From the NCBI RefSeq assembly GCF_038006205.1, contig NZ_JBBOUU010000001.1, positions 3,226,001 to 3,290,000 on the forward strand: a DNA stretch of 64,000 nucleotides. The letters are read 5' to 3'. Shown piece by piece: positions 63,464 to 64,000 of this stretch. The notes beneath the pieces are model-generated. The model did no database searches. It worked only from the letters and a program-made list of their open reading frames with translations, and had not been told where the DNA came from. Source of the stretch: Solibacillus sp. FSL R7-0668. GTDB taxonomy: Bacteria > Bacillota > Bacilli > Bacillales_A > Planococcaceae. The translations under genes and the position numbers were made by a program. Each line of letters begins with the position of its first letter. The first letter of the stretch is position 1.

Positions 63464-63661
63464 ATGAATCTTAATATTAATCTAGTACGTAAATTTGCTA
63501 TTTTTATATTTTTTTTATTTCTTTTAAATGGTCTAACTAATATAGTAAATCACTCACACTACGCCTATCTCCTTTTAGGAATATTTCAAACTGTCATCTG
63601 TACTATTAGTATTATGATTCTTTTCTTTAAAAAAGGTTCTTCGCAAAAATTTCGAGATTGA
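63464..63661 (+). CDS. Small two-helix membrane protein (65 residues)
   Basis: Unrecognised. Ribosome site AAGGAG before the ATG. Two hydrophobic stretches, FAIFIFFLFLLNGLTNIV and LLLGIFQTVICTISIMILFF, with a basic tail. The final 340 bp of the window are AT-rich with no gene seen; a small inverted repeat GGGGA/TTCCCC lies near 63793. Confidence 0.55.
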   Translation: MNLNINLVRKFAIFIFFLFLLNGLTNIVNHSHYAYLLLGIFQTVICTISIMILFFKKGSSQKFRD

Positions 63662-64000
63662 CAAAATCAAAGCCCTATTTCCAAACATAATAAAATAATA
63701 AAGTGGTACCGTTCTGATACCCCATCCACTTTCTTGGTAATGAATATGATATAAATTTTAAATTAAATAACGTTTCTAAATGACACTTTGGGGACAAATT
63801 CCCCCTTATTTCAATTAAATGAGGGTGATTTTTCCTCTTATGAATGATAAATCCATAAATTAGGAATTTTATGCTATATAATTTATCGTAGTTAGTACAT
63901 TAACATTGCATTAAATTAAAACACTATTCATCAAGAGTCCTTCTAACTAAAAAAATTCCAAAACAAGGTATTCCGTTGCACAAAAAAACTCCTTATAATT

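Overview
This window looks like the chromosome of a low-GC (high thirties percent by eye), endospore-forming Bacillales member, most like the Planococcaceae (Lysinibacillus/Solibacillus type). The reasons are the low-GC coding style, strong AGGAGG-type ribosome sites with frequent TTG and GTG starts, rho-independent terminators after most transcription units, a serine T-box, Hpr/ScoC, HPr kinase and a YjcZ-type spore peptide, and long stretches of gene order shared with Bacillus subtilis. Genus assignment is inference. There is no rRNA, tRNA, prophage, insertion sequence or CRISPR array.

Region 1 (1-17.4 kb, almost all minus strand) is a conserved housekeeping block: whiA (5' end only), yvcK, rapZ, a Nudix hydrolase, trxB, a TPR protein, the histidine operon hisZ-G-D-B-H-F-IE, a hexapeptide acyltransferase, ppaX, lgt, hprK, a cccB-type cytochrome c lipoprotein, a YvjA/YitT membrane protein and an EAL-HDOD signalling protein. 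The his operon lacks hisA: hisH overlaps hisF directly.

Region 2 (17.5-29.6 kb) holds lipid and envelope functions: enoyl-CoA hydratase, DedA, an S9 peptidase, a YhfL-type acyl-CoA ligase with a FadR-like operator, a Bce-type peptide sensing and detoxification operon (regulator, kinase, an unknown small protein, ABC ATPase, permease), lipoate ligase and the small YhfH protein. A tandem copy of an intergenic repeat element follows.

Region 3 (29.6-40.5 kb) carries yhgE and its TetR regulator yhgD with matching operators, then a four-gene module (beta-propeller lipoprotein, response regulator, histidine kinase, FixH/YtkA-like lipoprotein) with phased direct repeats in its promoter, then hemY-hemH-hemE for coproporphyrin-dependent heme synthesis. 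The hem operon has a Fur-like box and lies opposite the heme monooxygenase hmoB. A third copy of the repeat lies between hemE and hemH.

Region 4 (40.6-53.9 kb) contains a paired short-chain CHR transporter and an isolated flagellin-like gene with its own SigD-type promoter, inserted next to the conserved ecsAB-hit-yhaH-hpr-prsA-serC-yhaM neighbourhood. That neighbourhood also holds a formate/nitrite channel, YjdM, an OFA-type MFS transporter and several small membrane proteins.

Region 5 (53.9-64 kb) includes an unrecognised 389-residue glycine-zipper protein, a 0.8 kb non-coding stretch with a 209-nt multi-hairpin element, an enoyl-CoA hydratase with a second FadR-like site, a large FAD dehydrogenase, a serine T-box (specifier UCC) controlling serA, a secreted SH3/polysaccharide deacetylase, and small membrane proteins ending in AT-rich DNA.
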